Below, piece after piece: positions 1-7,040 of a stretch of DNA of 18,574 nt. Every line of letters begins with the position of its first letter. The stretch's first letter is position 1. The notes under the pieces are model-generated. The model saw nothing but the letters and a program-made list of their open reading frames with translations. It had not been told where the DNA came from and did not search any database. The stretch spans positions 1 through 18,574 of the forward strand of contig JBGVLM010000024.1 of the NCBI GenBank assembly GCA_045124255.1. Direction: 5' to 3'. The DNA comes from Eshraghiella sp045124255 (GTDB lineage: Bacteria > Bacillota > Clostridia > Lachnospirales > Lachnospiraceae). The translations under genes and the position numbers were made by a program.

Positions 1-141
1 TGGGCGTCAAGGACAGCCTGCTGTTCATATATCCTTGATGCCTATGAAGTGATAATTATAATTCAAGTAGCCAATGAAGAAGTGACATTTTCTCAAGTTA
101 ATGTCCTTCTAAAAAAGTGACATTTTCAAAAGTTATTGACA
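1..141. mobile_element. Probable terminal part of an insertion sequence (IS21-like), no transposase in window
   Basis: Two 21-bp direct repeats, 80-100 and 115-135, match at 19 of 21 positions and start 35 bp apart. They are followed by TTGACA ending in CA at 141, after which the sequence changes to an ordinary promoter region. IS21-family elements carry several short subterminal repeats and end in 5'-TG...CA-3', and their ends can carry an outward TTGACA hexamer. That family knowledge plus the visible repeats is the basis of the call. The transposase genes would lie left of the window. The frame starting at base 1 is open to a stop at 118-120, and another frame is open from 2 to 52; I recognise neither as an IstA or IstB tail. 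It could instead be a different IS family or a chromosomal repeat. Confidence 0.42.
80..135 (+). repeat. Two direct 21-bp repeats (19/21 identical), period 35 bp
   Basis: Copy 1 is at 80-100 and copy 2 at 115-135. Both begin AAGTGACATTTTC and end AAGTTA; they differ only at two adjacent bases (TC versus AA). The 14 bases between them are not repeated. This arrangement suggests transposase binding sites near an insertion-sequence end. Confidence 0.8.
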
Positions 142-142
142 G

Positions 143-171
143 TTGCAAATATCAGGGGGATAAATTATAAT
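143..171 (+). promoter_or_regulatory. Sigma-A-type promoter of the purine nucleoside phosphorylase gene
   Basis: A perfect TATAAT at 166-171 is preceded, with 17 bp between, by TTGCAA at 143-148 (four of six against TTGACA). Transcription would begin near 178, leaving a leader of about 50 bases before the ATG at 230. A separate TTGACA at 136-141, at the putative insertion-sequence edge, sits 24 bp from this TATAAT. That is too far to pair with it, but it could pair with GATAAA at 159-164 (17-bp spacer). Confidence 0.55.
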
Positions 172-229
172 AAAATAATCTTATAAATGTTTTTTACCAT
201 TAAACACCAATTTAAGGAGGAAATATTTT

Positions 230-1060
230 ATGACTGATTATCTTACAATGATAGACGAAGCAACAGACTATATCCGAAGCCATATCGATATCGCTCCGGA
301 GCTTGCAGTAATTCTTGGCTCAGGGCTTGGCTCACTTTCAGAATGTGTCAATGACGCTGTTGTGCTAAAATACGAGAATATCCCCTATTTTAAGGCATCA
401 ACAGTGGCAGGACATGCCGGAGAATTGATAGTTGGAACAATTGAGAACCGGAGGGTTCTGATAATGAACGGACGCTTCCACTACTATGAAGGACATGACA
501 TGGAAACTGTTACTCTTCCAATCCGTGTTTTTGCAAGGATGGGCATTAAGAATCTCATTGTTACAAATGCTGCGGGTGGAATCGGCGATAATCTCTCACC
601 GGGAACAATTATGCTTATACGTGACCATTTAAGCTTCATGTGTCCTTCTCCGCTTTGCGGAGCCAATCTTTCCGAATTCGGCACACGTTTTCCCGATATG
701 ACCCATGTATACTCTCCTGAGTATATGGAGCTTGCACAAAGAACTGCTGCTGATTTGGGAATTTCCGTTGAATCAGGTGTCTACTGCTATTTTACCGGAC
801 CACAGTACGAGACTCCGTCAGAAATAAAAGCCGTAAAGCTTCTTGGTGCTGACGCTGCCGGCATGTCAACCGTACCGGAAGCAATTGTTGCCAGACACTG
901 CGGAATGAATATTCTCGGAATCTCTCTCATTACCAATAAGGCTGCAGGCCTTAGCTGCAATGAATTATCCCACGAAGAGGTTGGTGCAATCGCCAGGGCT
1001 TCGGGGGAGAAAATGGTTGAACTCGTCAGAAATATTATTAAAAAGTGGAAAACCAATTAA
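230..1060 (+). CDS. punA: Purine nucleoside phosphorylase, trimeric (PNP/MTAP) family
   Basis: This cytoplasmic enzyme splits purine (deoxy)nucleosides such as guanosine and inosine with phosphate, giving the free base and (deoxy)ribose 1-phosphate for salvage. The 276-residue length fits the trimeric family. Visible signatures in order are the phosphate-binding GSGLGS loop at residues 30-35, GHAGE and GRFHYYEGH, VTNAAGG, GPQYETPSE (purine site), the GADAAGMSTVPE stretch, and ITNKAAG near the C-terminus, whose Asn fits 6-oxopurine specificity. The start follows AAGGAGG with an 8-base gap, which settles the ATG. The gene stands alone: it has its own promoter, and a bidirectional terminator follows 16 bases after the stop. 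In other Firmicutes the same enzyme is called punA, pupG or deoD-like. The family call is secure; the exact substrate range is inferred. Confidence 0.95.
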   Translation: MTDYLTMIDEATDYIRSHIDIAPELAVILGSGLGSLSECVNDAVVLKYENIPYFKASTVAGHAGELIVGTIENRRVLIMNGRFHYYEGHDMETVTLPIRVFARMGIKNLIVTNAAGGIGDNLSPGTIMLIRDHLSFMCPSPLCGANLSEFGTRFPDMTHVYSPEYMELAQRTAADLGISVESGVYCYFTGPQYETPSEIKAVKLLGADAAGMSTVPEAIVARHCGMNILGISLITNKAAGLSCNELSHEEVGAIARASGEKMVELVRNIIKKWKTN

Positions 1061-1071
1061 TAATTCCGTGC

Positions 1072-1125
1072 AAAAAAATATTCCCTTAAAGCGGACATTT
1101 TTCCGCTTTTTAGGGAATATTTTTA
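1072..1125. terminator. Bidirectional rho-independent terminator between convergent genes
   Basis: Bases 77-86 after position 1000 (AATATTCCCT) pair with 1112-1121, and 1088-1095 (AAAGCGGA) pair with 1102-1109. Together they give about 18 paired bases with a short loop. A run of T follows on both strands (from 1118 on plus, and complementary to the A run 1072-1078 on minus). It can therefore stop both the purine phosphorylase transcript and the opposing acetyltransferase transcript, whose stop codon overlaps its edge at 1123-1125. Confidence 0.9.
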
Positions 1126-1542
1126 TTTATCCAAATATATTATCATTCCCGGACCCAGTTTATCCGTTGGTCTTGCCACAAAACCATGTGCTTCATAGAA
1201 GGGTTCTCTGCCCTTTGCACACATCAAACACAACATCATTCTGCTGCCCGGCTCAGTGATGTCCTCAACATATTTCTTAAGCCTTGTAAGTATGGCACTT
1301 CCGATATGCTGTCCCTGTGCGTCAGGAACAACAACCAAATCCTGAATATAGGATATTACCGCACCGTCTCCGACTACTCTTCCCATTCCTACGGGTCTGC
1401 CGTCCAAATAAGCACATACATTGAAAAGACAATTCTTCAATGCACATTCTGCCTGTCTGTCCGTAAGTTTTACCCAGCCGACCTGACTGCGAAGGGATAA
1501 ATATGTATCAACATCAAGCTCATTATCTCTTATGTCCAACAT
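1123..1542 (-). CDS. GNAT-family N-acetyltransferase
   Basis: At 139 residues this is a single GNAT fold, the acetyl-CoA-dependent family that acetylates amino groups of small molecules or proteins. The central strand VISYIQDLVVVPDAQ leads into the acetyl-CoA pyrophosphate loop QGQHIGSA (the Q/R-x-x-G-x-G/A motif A). Near the C-terminus, the segment around REPFYEAHGFVARP is the usual 'F/Y-Y-x-x-x-GF' motif B. The substrate cannot be read from sequence. The start at 1542 is chosen from homology-like length; its ribosome site (AGAAAGAGA) is weak. It lies 22 bases downstream of the four-helix membrane protein gene on the same strand and is probably the last gene of that cluster, ending at the bidirectional terminator. 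Confidence 0.9.
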   Translation of the reverse strand: MLDIRDNELDVDTYLSLRSQVGWVKLTDRQAECALKNCLFNVCAYLDGRPVGMGRVVGDGAVISYIQDLVVVPDAQGQHIGSAILTRLKKYVEDITEPGSRMMLCLMCAKGREPFYEAHGFVARPTDKLGPGMIIYLDK

Positions 1543-1564
1543 TTCATTCTATCTCTTTCTGTAA

Positions 1565-2521
1565 TTACTGTATTGTTATGTCAGCCTGTGCAGCTTCATG
1601 CTCCATGTCCCATGCAGCATTGGAACGCTTTACAACTACCGATACAACAGTAATTACAATACCAATCAATAAATGGATTACGCCGATTACAAGCAGCAAT
1701 TCAATTAAGGATGTAAACATCTCAGGTCTGATATAATCAGCCGCCTCCTCTGCAATCGCTGCGCTGACAAGCTTAAAACCGAGAGCAGCAATCAATGTAC
1801 CTGCACCAACTACAATTGCAGGAACTCCGATATAAGGACCTGCATACCATAACTGGCGCTTATTAAGGAAAAATACACCCACCCATAAAAGTACAACTGC
1901 AACATAGCCTGCAACAAGCATTCCTACCGAAAGGAATGACTTTAAAACCTTTGAAACATTAAACAGAGGATTCTCCTCCGTTTCATAAATAGCCTGAGTA
2001 ATTGTCTCGGTAGTAAAGGACTCCTCTATTTTGCTTTCCTCAAGCTGTTCTTCAAGCTTCTGCTTATCAGACTCAGTGATTTCAATATCGAATGTATCCT
2101 CAACAAGCTGTTCATTATCCTCAATAAACTGCATTATCTCTTCGTTGGTAAGGATTGTTGCTGCTTCATTATTCATAATTGAATCAATAGCCAGACCGAC
2201 TTTCTCTCCAATCAGCTCACCCATACCTGATTCGTCAAAAAACTTCTCAACTTCATCTTTATCAATATCTGCGTCAGGATTGCTCTCTTTGATTTCTCCT
2301 ACGAGGGCGTCTGAAATACTGTCATAGGTCTTACCATTAAGCTCTACCTGCATTTCAATCTGCTCAAATCTGATATTACTTATTGTCTCAGCAATAAATT
2401 TAGATGTGAAAACGCGATTCAACACTAAAGTAAAGGTAGTTGAAAATAAAATCATTGTAATTATAACGGCAATTACAACACTACCTGCTACAGCTCCGCC
2501 ATGTACTCTCTTATTCTTCAT
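1565..2521 (-). CDS. Unrecognised four-helix membrane protein with a large acidic extracytoplasmic loop
   Basis: I do not recognise the family of this 318-residue protein. Residues about 12-35 form a first hydrophobic helix. A roughly 150-residue, strongly acidic, helix-rich stretch follows, rich in Glu, Asp and Lys and with coiled-coil character (for example KLEEQLEESKIEE). Three more hydrophobic segments follow around residues 192-217, 226-251 and 266-290, and the protein ends in a short hydrophilic tail. With the short basic N-terminus (MKNKR) inside, the acidic part would face outside. The start is firm: AGGAGG sits 8 bases before the ATG. It is 74 bases downstream of the DUF4956 gene and upstream of the acetyltransferase gene, all co-oriented, so it may belong to the same transcript as the VTC/DUF4956 pair. 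No enzymatic motif is visible. Confidence 0.85.
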   Translation of the reverse strand: MKNKRVHGGAVAGSVVIAVIITMILFSTTFTLVLNRVFTSKFIAETISNIRFEQIEMQVELNGKTYDSISDALVGEIKESNPDADIDKDEVEKFFDESGMGELIGEKVGLAIDSIMNNEAATILTNEEIMQFIEDNEQLVEDTFDIEITESDKQKLEEQLEESKIEESFTTETITQAIYETEENPLFNVSKVLKSFLSVGMLVAGYVAVVLLWVGVFFLNKRQLWYAGPYIGVPAIVVGAGTLIAALGFKLVSAAIAEEAADYIRPEMFTSLIELLLVIGVIHLLIGIVITVVSVVVKRSNAAWDMEHEAAQADITIQ

Positions 2522-2595
2522 TACATATTCCTCCTAAAGATAATAATTATCCATAATTTAGAAAATTATATCTCAGGTATGTAAAAACATCAAGT

Positions 2596-3282
2596 CTAAA
2601 GTGAAACTTCGCTCCTGTCAGGAAGCATTCCGATTGAAATATTAAGGTTGCCGTTTCTGCATCTTAAGGAATCAATAAACTGCTTCTCATCAATTCCGTC
2701 CTTAACAACAATATAATATGAAAGCTCATACAAAGTTCCCATGTTGGTGGTCTTAACCTGCTTCATTGTATGCTCTTTGGTATATTCTTTAAATAAATCG
2801 TCAAAAAGTCCGCTGTAATTCAAATCCTCAGGAATTGTTATCTTAAGAAGCTTTTCGTGGCTTTTCTTCTCACCGAATCTGCTTTTGCAGATGACAATCA
2901 GGCAGGCACATATAATAAGCTCTGCTATCGGTGCAAAAAATACAAAGCCGAGTCCGCAGGCAAGTCCGATTGCCATTGAGAAAAATACAAAAGCTATTTC
3001 CTTTGCGGTTCCCTGTGCACTACGGAAACGAACAAGTGCAAAAGCACCTGCAAGAGAAAGTGCCCTTGCTACGCTGCTGCCCACAAGCATTATTATTAAT
3101 GACACAATCGCCGGTAAAATTGCAACAGTGACAATATACTCCTTGGAATATGAGGAATTCTTCTGTGTAAAAGCATAGCATGCCGCTATAATAAGGCCCA
3201 GAATAAAGCCTTCAACTATGATTATAATTGCCGGCAGGGCTGATATTGTGGTTTCTGTTGCTGTGAGTATTGATTCAAACAT
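2596..3282 (-). CDS. DUF4956 domain membrane protein
   Basis: This 228-residue integral membrane protein has hydrophobic segments at about residues 16-38, 49-68, 74-84 and 98-132, followed by a C-terminal soluble domain of about 85 residues. Between the membrane segments lies the family's conserved LVRFRSAQGTAKE stretch. DUF4956 proteins are repeatedly found next to VTC-domain proteins, and here the gene overlaps the end of such a gene by 61 bases in another frame. The start at 3282 is supported by AGAAGGAG about 8 bases upstream, which lies inside the VTC gene. The function is unknown; a channel or membrane partner for the VTC-domain protein is a reasonable inference. Overlapping reading frames suggest coupled translation. 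Confidence 0.88.
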   Translation of the reverse strand: MFESILTATETTISALPAIIIIVEGFILGLIIAACYAFTQKNSSYSKEYIVTVAILPAIVSLIIMLVGSSVARALSLAGAFALVRFRSAQGTAKEIAFVFFSMAIGLACGLGFVFFAPIAELIICACLIVICKSRFGEKKSHEKLLKITIPEDLNYSGLFDDLFKEYTKEHTMKQVKTTNMGTLYELSYYIVVKDGIDEKQFIDSLRCRNGNLNISIGMLPDRSEVSL

Positions 3283-4013
3283 ATTACTTTTTCTCCTTCT
3301 TTTTGCATATTATTAATATAAGCTTTATACTCTGTTCCGTATTTGGAAAAAGAGGTTTTATATACCTTGAAACCGGACAAAAGCTTTGCCAGCCACAATG
3401 GTGCTGCCTGTGAAATTTTGATTTCCATAAGCCAGCTGCCCTTTTCAAGAATCTTATCACCGTATGGTCCCTTTTGTAAATCAAGGTCACTTCTTCTGGT
3501 TTGAATATTGGTATCAAAAGTTATTCTTAAATCCCTGTCCTCTTTACCGAAATATGCTCTTCTGTCATAGGAAATATACACCTTCGGTACAAGCTCATAA
3601 CGCTTTTTCATAAAATCAATTTCTTTAAATATCTGGGAGTTACTGTCAATGCTTTCCGGGAAAATATCCCTGTCGAGATAATCAACAGCCTCCTTAAGCG
3701 GCAGTGTTATTCTTCTCTTATTAACATTGCCTTTGAATTTTTTCTTGATTTCAATAAAGGATTCCTTATTCTCATCCGGTATTCCATAGGAACGGAGTCT
3801 TAATTTCTCCTTATAAATCGTTTTTTCAATTGATTTTCTGATTAGATGGTCATCCACCGAATCATAATATATATTGCAGATACTGTAAAAGCCGCCGTCC
3901 TTACTGTGTTCATCAGGAACCATATACTCATCCAGATATTTTATTATTTCCTGATACTGGCTGTCGTTAAGCATAAACTTTGTCTCGTATCTGTTAAAAA
4001 CTGTAATATTCAT
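3222..4013 (-). CDS. VTC-domain protein, candidate polyphosphate polymerase
   Basis: This 263-residue soluble protein has the VTC/CYTH-like tunnel fold. The basic and acidic residues that line the tunnel in this family are visible: RYETKF at residues 8-13, KLRLRSYG at 70-77 (alternating basic residues facing inward), FIEIKKK at 87-93, a YDRRAYFG strand, and LMEIKI near the C-terminus. In yeast Vtc4 this domain makes polyphosphate from ATP; bacterial homologues are annotated as polyphosphate polymerases mainly by similarity. The start is supported by AAAGGAG 7 bases upstream. It is the first gene of the minus-strand cluster, and its last 61 bases overlap the DUF4956 gene. It has no fused membrane region, so the DUF4956 partner may provide membrane attachment. 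The domain call is firm; the activity is inferred. Confidence 0.88.
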   Translation of the reverse strand: MNITVFNRYETKFMLNDSQYQEIIKYLDEYMVPDEHSKDGGFYSICNIYYDSVDDHLIRKSIEKTIYKEKLRLRSYGIPDENKESFIEIKKKFKGNVNKRRITLPLKEAVDYLDRDIFPESIDSNSQIFKEIDFMKKRYELVPKVYISYDRRAYFGKEDRDLRITFDTNIQTRRSDLDLQKGPYGDKILEKGSWLMEIKISQAAPLWLAKLLSGFKVYKTSFSKYGTEYKAYINNMQKEGEKVICLNQYSQQQKPQYQPCRQL

Positions 4014-4134
4014 AAACGGCTCCTTTCTTTAATTGGTATGATAGCCTTTGTATGTGACAGTTTTTTGATACCTTTGTTAACGTTTCCTACCTGTTAAAGT
4101 GTCTTTTTTCCAAATATGCACTATAAAAGCAGCA

Positions 4135-4150
4135 ATACTAGATATTGTGT
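4135..4150 (+). promoter_or_regulatory. NrdR-box-like site 1 (upstream)
   Basis: The 16-mer ATACTAGATATTGTGT matches the published NrdR-box consensus (acaCwAtATaTwGtgt) at 14 of 16 positions when w is read as A or T; positions 2 and 7 differ. It lies 42 bp (four helical turns) upstream of the next box, with the nrdD promoter beyond it. NrdR is the usual repressor of ribonucleotide reductase genes in bacteria. Confidence 0.5.
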
Positions 4151-4176
4151 TTTTATTGTTTTTTTTTCAAAAACGG

Positions 4177-4192
4177 TAACAATATTTTGTGG
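4177..4192 (+). promoter_or_regulatory. NrdR-box-like site 2, overlapping the -35 region
   Basis: Bases 4177-4192 match 12 of 16 consensus positions, with an intact core CAATATTTTGTG differing from CAATATATTGTG at one base. It covers the first three bases of the -35 hexamer, so a bound repressor would block RNA polymerase. Its start is 20 bp from the next box, about two helical turns. Confidence 0.5.
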
Positions 4193-4218
4193 ACATACAC
4201 CCTATATGGTGCTATAAT
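4190..4218 (+). promoter_or_regulatory. Sigma-A-type promoter of the nrdD-nrdG-dut operon
   Basis: TGGACA at 4190-4195 (five of six against TTGACA), a 17-bp spacer and a perfect TATAAT at 4213-4218 make a strong promoter. Transcription should start near 4225, giving a leader of about 40 bases to the ATG at 4265. Because the promoter lies downstream of 4145, any translation start before about 4225 for nrdD is ruled out. Confidence 0.75.
4197..4212 (+). promoter_or_regulatory. NrdR-box-like site 3, filling the -35/-10 spacer
   Basis: ACACCCTATATGGTGC matches 12 of 16 consensus positions and has symmetrical CACC/GGTG arms. It lies wholly in the 17-bp spacer of the nrdD promoter. Alone it would be weak evidence; its placement beside the second box makes it plausible. 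Confidence 0.45.
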
Positions 4219-4264
4219 CACTCTCGTAGGTTATTTGACCGCAGAATTATGGAGGATAAAATAT

Positions 4265-6391
4265 ATGAAAGTAATCAAAAGAGATGGCCGTGAGGTTACT
4301 TATGACCGCAACAAAATCATCATTGCAATTCATAAGGCTAACGATGAAGTGCCATTGGGGGAAAGAATCACAGATGAAAAGATTCATGGTATTGTGAGCT
4401 CAATTGAGAAGCTTGGTGCCAACACTCTTCAGGTTGAAGAGATACAGGATATTATTGAACAGAAATTAATGGCAGAGCGTAAGTTTGTGCTTGCCAAGAC
4501 ATACATTATTTACCGTTATCAGCGTGAGATGGTTCGTAAATCCAATACTACCGACGAATCAATTCTCGGACTTATCCAGCAGACCAACAAGGACGCCATG
4601 GAGGAGAATTCCAACAAGAACGCTACTGTTGCTTCTACCCAGCGTGATTTGATTGCAGGTGAGGTTTCAAGAGACTTAACCAAGCGTCTGCTTCTGCCTG
4701 AGAAGATTTCAAAGGCACATGATGAGGGCGTTCTTCATTTCCATGACGCAGATTATTTTGTACAGTCTATTTTTAACTGCTGTCTTATTAATATAAGCGA
4801 TATGCTTGATAACGGAACCGTTATGAACGGTAAGATGATTGAGAGTCCTAAGAGCTTTCAGGTTGCCTGCACCGTTATGACACAGATTATTGCTGCTGTC
4901 GCAAGCAGCCAGTACGGCGGACAGTCAGTCGATATAAGACATCTCGGTAAATACTTAAGAAAGACTAAGGAAAAGTTTTTAAAACATTATACCGAAACAT
5001 TCTCAGCGCATCTTTCTCCTGAAGAAATTGAGAAAATTGCCACTGACAGAATGAAGGATGAATTAAAAGCCGGCGTACAGACAATCCAGTATCAGATTAA
5101 TACATTAATGACTACTAACGGACAGTCTCCTTTTGTTACTCTGTTTTTGAATCTTCAGGAGGATGACCCTTATATTGAAGAAAACGCACTTATTATAGAA
5201 GAAATTTTAAAACAGCGTCTTCAGGGAATTAAGAACAAATCAGGTGTTTATGTTACTCCTGCTTTCCCTAAGCTTATCTATGTGCTTGACAAGCATAACT
5301 GCTTAGAGGGCGGCAAATATGACTATTTAACAAGACTTGCCGTTGAATGCTCTTCAAAGAGAATGTATCCTGACTATATTTCAGCCAAGAAAATGCGTGA
5401 AAACTATGAGGGCGAGGTTTTCAGCTGTATGGGCTGTCGTTCATTCTTAAGTCCGTGGAAGGATGAGAATGGCAATTACAAATGGGAGGGTCGTTTTAAT
5501 CAGGGCGTTGTCAGCCTTAACCTTCCTCAGATTGGTATTCTTGCCCAGGGCAATGAAGAACATTTCTGGGAATTAATGGAAGAAAGACTTTCATTATGCT
5601 TTGAAGCACTGATGTGCAGACACAAGGCACTTGAAGGCACTCTTTCAGATGTAAGCCCAATCCACTGGCAGTATGGTGCAATCGCAAGACTTGAACCGGG
5701 TCAGACAATTGACTCTCTTCTCCATGGCGGTTATTCATCAATATCACTCGGATATATCGGATTATATGAAGTAACCAAGTTAATGACAGGAGTAAGCCAC
5801 ACCGACCCTAAAGGAACAGAGTTTGCTCTTAAGGTAATGAGAAGACTCCGCGAGGCATGTGATACATGGAAACGTAATACAGGTATAGGTTTTGCTTTGT
5901 ACGGAACTCCGGCCGAATCGCTCTGCTATCGTTTTGCAGAAATTGACAGAAAGAAATTCGGAGATATTCCTGATGTTACTGACAAGGGCTATTACACCAA
6001 TTCATACCATGTTGATGTGCGTGAGAAAATCGACGCTTTCACAAAATTCAGTTTTGAAAGCCAGTTCCAGACGATTTCTTCAGGCGGTACAATCTCATAT
6101 GCTGAGATTCCTAACTTAAGACATAATCTTCCTGCTCTGGAGGAATTGGTTAAGTTCATTTACAACAACATTATGTATGCTGAATTTAACACTAAGTCAG
6201 ATTATTGCCAGGTCTGCGGCTATGACGGAGAAATCATCATCAATGATAATCTTGAATGGGAATGCCCGCAGTGCCATAATAAGGACCATAACAAGATGAA
6301 CGTTACCAGAAGAACCTGTGGTTATCTTGGCGAGAACTTCTGGAACGTGGGTAAGACAAAAGAAATTAACTCAAGAGTTTTACATGTATAA
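4265..6391 (+). CDS. nrdD: Anaerobic (class III) ribonucleoside-triphosphate reductase
   Basis: This oxygen-sensitive glycyl-radical enzyme reduces ribonucleoside triphosphates to deoxyribonucleoside triphosphates. The start at 4265 (708 residues) follows GGAGG with a 9-base gap and lies after the promoter; the frame stays open upstream to 4145, but that part cannot be transcribed from it. Residues 1 to about 95 are an ATP-cone allosteric domain (MKVIKRDGREVTYDRNK onward). The catalytic barrel contains CMGCRSFLSPW, where the thiyl-radical cysteine is expected. Near the C-terminus two CxxC pairs (CQVC and CPQC) form the zinc site. RTCGYLG at about 683-689 carries the radical glycine (about Gly686). 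All key residues are present and the length is normal. NrdG, which makes the radical, is encoded next. Confidence 0.97.
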   Translation: MKVIKRDGREVTYDRNKIIIAIHKANDEVPLGERITDEKIHGIVSSIEKLGANTLQVEEIQDIIEQKLMAERKFVLAKTYIIYRYQREMVRKSNTTDESILGLIQQTNKDAMEENSNKNATVASTQRDLIAGEVSRDLTKRLLLPEKISKAHDEGVLHFHDADYFVQSIFNCCLINISDMLDNGTVMNGKMIESPKSFQVACTVMTQIIAAVASSQYGGQSVDIRHLGKYLRKTKEKFLKHYTETFSAHLSPEEIEKIATDRMKDELKAGVQTIQYQINTLMTTNGQSPFVTLFLNLQEDDPYIEENALIIEEILKQRLQGIKNKSGVYVTPAFPKLIYVLDKHNCLEGGKYDYLTRLAVECSSKRMYPDYISAKKMRENYEGEVFSCMGCRSFLSPWKDENGNYKWEGRFNQGVVSLNLPQIGILAQGNEEHFWELMEERLSLCFEALMCRHKALEGTLSDVSPIHWQYGAIARLEPGQTIDSLLHGGYSSISLGYIGLYEVTKLMTGVSHTDPKGTEFALKVMRRLREACDTWKRNTGIGFALYGTPAESLCYRFAEIDRKKFGDIPDVTDKGYYTNSYHVDVREKIDAFTKFSFESQFQTISSGGTISYAEIPNLRHNLPALEELVKFIYNNIMYAEFNTKSDYCQVCGYDGEIIINDNLEWECPQCHNKDHNKMNVTRRTCGYLGENFWNVGKTKEINSRVLHV

Positions 6392-6412
6392 GATTAACAG
6401 GCTGAATCAATC

Positions 6413-6441
6413 AGTGGAAGGGCTTTAGTCCTTCCACTTTT
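6413..6441 (+). terminator. Hairpin with short T run between nrdD and nrdG (leaky terminator or processing site)
   Basis: GTGGAAGG at 6414-6421 pairs perfectly with CCTTCCAC at 6430-6437. The stem extends by an A-T pair outside and a further G-U and C-G inside, leaving a TTTA loop. Only four T follow, so it is probably a weak terminator or a messenger-stabilising structure. It would lower nrdG and dut expression relative to nrdD, since no new promoter is evident before nrdG. Confidence 0.65.
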
Positions 6442-6467
6442 AACAGTTAATTAAAGAGGATAATATA

Positions 6468-7025
6468 ATGAATTACGCAGATATCAAACAATGTGACGCC
6501 GCCAACGGTCCGGGAATACGGATTTCACTTTTTGTAAGCGGCTGTACACACAGATGTAAGGGCTGTTTTAATGAGGTCGCATGGGATTTCAATTATGGAA
6601 AGCCTTTTACCGAAAATGAAATAAATACAATTATTGAATATCTTGCACCTTCCTATATAACAGGACTTACAATTCTTGGCGGAGAACCAATGGAGCCTGC
6701 CAACCAGACCGGTATTCTTCCGCTTCTTCGCAGGGTAAGGGAAGTTTATGGAAACACAAAGAGTATATGGATTTTCTCAGGCTATCTTTTTGACAGGGAC
6801 ATTATGGGACATATGCTTGAAGCTGTTCCTGAAACAAAAGAAATCCTGTCTTATGTCGATGTTATGATGGATGGTCCTTTTATAGAGGAGCTTAAAGATT
6901 TGGGCGCATATTTCAGAGGTTCAAGCAACCAGCGGGCAATTCTTGTTCAGGAAACACTGCAAAATAACGGCGGGCTTGTATTCTGGGAGCCTGATAAACC
7001 TAAATATGTATTTTCAAACAGATAG
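6468..7025 (+). CDS. nrdG: Anaerobic ribonucleotide reductase activating protein (radical SAM)
   Basis: This enzyme uses a [4Fe-4S] cluster and S-adenosylmethionine to create the glycyl radical on NrdD. The radical SAM motif CTHRCKGC gives cysteines 26, 30 and 33 (CX3CX2C). It is preceded by GPGIRISLFVSG, typical of NrdG and pyruvate formate-lyase activases, and followed by the GGEP motif (TILGGEPMEP). At 185 residues it has the short core typical of NrdG, without the extra ferredoxin-like cysteines of other activases. The ribosome site (AGAGGA) is moderate. It lies 76 bases after nrdD, separated by the hairpin, and 15 bases before dut, so the three genes likely form one operon. Confidence 0.95.
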   Translation: MNYADIKQCDAANGPGIRISLFVSGCTHRCKGCFNEVAWDFNYGKPFTENEINTIIEYLAPSYITGLTILGGEPMEPANQTGILPLLRRVREVYGNTKSIWIFSGYLFDRDIMGHMLEAVPETKEILSYVDVMMDGPFIEELKDLGAYFRGSSNQRAILVQETLQNNGGLVFWEPDKPKYVFSNR

Positions 7026-7040
7026 ACTAAGGAGACTAAT

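Noticed and set aside
136..171. TTGACA at 136-141 as the -35 of the perfect TATAAT at 166-171
   Set aside because: The spacer would be 24 bp, too long; TTGCAA at 143-148 gives the proper 17 bp.
960..1500. Plus-strand reading frames over and beyond the end of the PNP gene
   Set aside because: They run through the terminator and antisense to the acetyltransferase gene, with no ribosome sites or recognisable protein features.
4014..4130. Promoter for the VTC cluster on the minus strand
   Set aside because: TTAACA-like and TATCAT-like hexamers occur, but none pair at 16-18 bp spacing, so no promoter is claimed.
4145..4264. Longer nrdD start at 4145, adding 40 hydrophobic residues
   Set aside because: The promoter (TATAAT at 4213-4218) and NrdR boxes lie inside this stretch, and GGAGG plus the ATP-cone start both point to 4265.
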